64,000 nucleotides of DNA from Saksenaea vasiformis B4078 (taxonomy: Eukaryota; Mucoromycota; Mucoromycetes; Mucorales; Saksenaeaceae): NCBI GenBank assembly GCA_000697055.1, contig JNDT01001301.1, forward strand, positions 1 to 64,000, given 5' to 3'. The notes beneath the pieces are model-generated. The model was not told the origin of the DNA and searched no databases. It was given only the letters and a program-made list of their open reading frames with translations. Every line of letters starts with the position of its first letter. The first letter of the stretch is position 1. Positions 63,099 through 64,000 of this stretch are shown piece by piece. The position numbers and the translations under genes are program-made.

Positions 63099-64000
63099 TG
63101 CTTAAGAAAAATAAAAAGAATGGACGTAGAGTCGACCACTACTTAATCTGAACATACTTATAACTTTTGTTCCTACGGCAATTGCATAAAAGGTTCCCTT
63201 GATATGCGTCAGTGACACTGCAATCAAATTTACCATCCTTCAGTCCAACACAGCTGCGGATTGCACTCTGAAACTTTACGATGGACGCCACAGAAAGTAT
63301 CCACCTAACCGAAGACAATTCTTAGACATAGGACATCTGATGAGCACGAAGCAAAAAGGATACCTAATATAAGCTACGTGTGTAGAAAGCACGAGATTTG
63401 CTTCCTCAATGGACGCAACTCTGTTTCAGCGTTGTCGATGCTTGTTCAACAACCTGTTTGTCAATAGTCATGCCTAAGAAGCAATTACGCTTTCAATTTA
63501 TCGGTAATGTGAAATTCCCACTGTAGGTAACGATTGTGCCTATGTAACAGGACGTCTCTTTGACCGGTCTTCAGAAGGCCAAAAAAACATCTACAAGCTA
63601 AGAATTGAGCAGTGATCCCGGACGATCAGTCGGACCGATATGCAGCACAGACTTACAGCCCGGAGGACGTGGTCCATGGCAACGAAGAACAAGTTTTAGT
63701 GGTGGTGGATAGTTTTCACAACGTATGCTCATCAAAAACCAGAACAATAAGCATTCTGAAAATCTGTTCGTCGTTGCAAATTGTTCAATTCTATTTGCAT
63801 CGCCGCTACTGTCGAATCAGAGTATGTACAACAACGGGTGAATATATCTACGCAGCCGGAGGTTCGGGACACCGTGTCCGATTCAAAAACAATGGAAGTA
63901 CCCACAATTAACTGAGCTCTCCATATGTAACGTACTCCTTGCACCCGAATGATTGCATTCTAATAAATAAGCCAAGGAATAGAATCAAACTGTCAGCAAG
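63099..64000. other. Right-end region, no supported gene
   Basis: An ORF at 63612-63911 (plus) and one antisense to it at 63732-63944 have no recognised motif; splice junctions could not be proposed. A gene crossing the right edge cannot be excluded. Confidence 0.3.

Overview
The window is nuclear DNA from a filamentous fungus, most likely an early-diverging Mucoromycota lineage (Mucorales-like). This is inferred from dense short GT-AG introns (about 42 to 83 nt), moderate base composition, single-copy fungal housekeeping genes, a Fanzor gene, and noncoding repeats between genes. The exact taxon cannot be named from sequence alone. Exon boundaries given below were read by eye from splice consensus, phase and family expectation. 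Unless stated otherwise, the summed exon lengths divide by three.

Layout. 0-3.9 kb: a decayed Fanzor (TnpB-like, RuvC-type) gene, open at the left edge, split by a ~1.4 kb block. That block carries the C-terminal half of a family-B, viral/plasmid-type DNA polymerase and an antisense small ORF. 4.5-8.7 kb: an ER J-domain protein (Erj5-like), a STEEP1/CXorf56-family protein and ribosomal protein S8. 9-13.4 kb: a degenerate zinc-finger-like locus, a dispersed-repeat copy, and a pogo-like TIR element plus a related MITE. 13.4-20.4 kb: an OCRL/INPP5B-type inositol 5-phosphatase, an Arp9-like actin-related protein, and 5-hydroxyisourate hydrolase. 20.6-25.4 kb: two tiny divergent genes, an HTH plus Myb/SANT protein, and a PXA-PX-PXB lipid-binding protein (YPR097W-like). 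25.4-28.5 kb: repeat-rich, gene-poor. 28.5-37.1 kb: fimbrin, a MARVEL-type four-helix membrane protein, and a GRAM-TBC RabGAP (Gyp2/TBC1D9-like). 38.6-44 kb: an ANL-family acyl-CoA synthetase, a lineage-specific gene, and a flavocytochrome b2-type dehydrogenase. 46.5-53.8 kb: a zinc-finger/coiled-coil gene, an unrecognised gene with an in-frame stop, a repeat copy, a DUF962/Mpo1-like protein and an atypical protein kinase. 54.4-62.2 kb: the spliceosomal core protein Prp8. 62.2-64 kb: intergenic DNA with a third TIR MITE.

There is no operon logic; these are independent eukaryotic genes. Several share membrane and cytoskeletal themes (OCRL-like phosphatase, PX protein, RabGAP, fimbrin, MARVEL protein), but that is not evidence of clustering. 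The most notable observations are the polymerase-interrupted Fanzor, micro-exons of 5, 9 and 22 nt in two genes, the pogo-like family with its miniature relatives, and a hairpin-containing dispersed repeat family.
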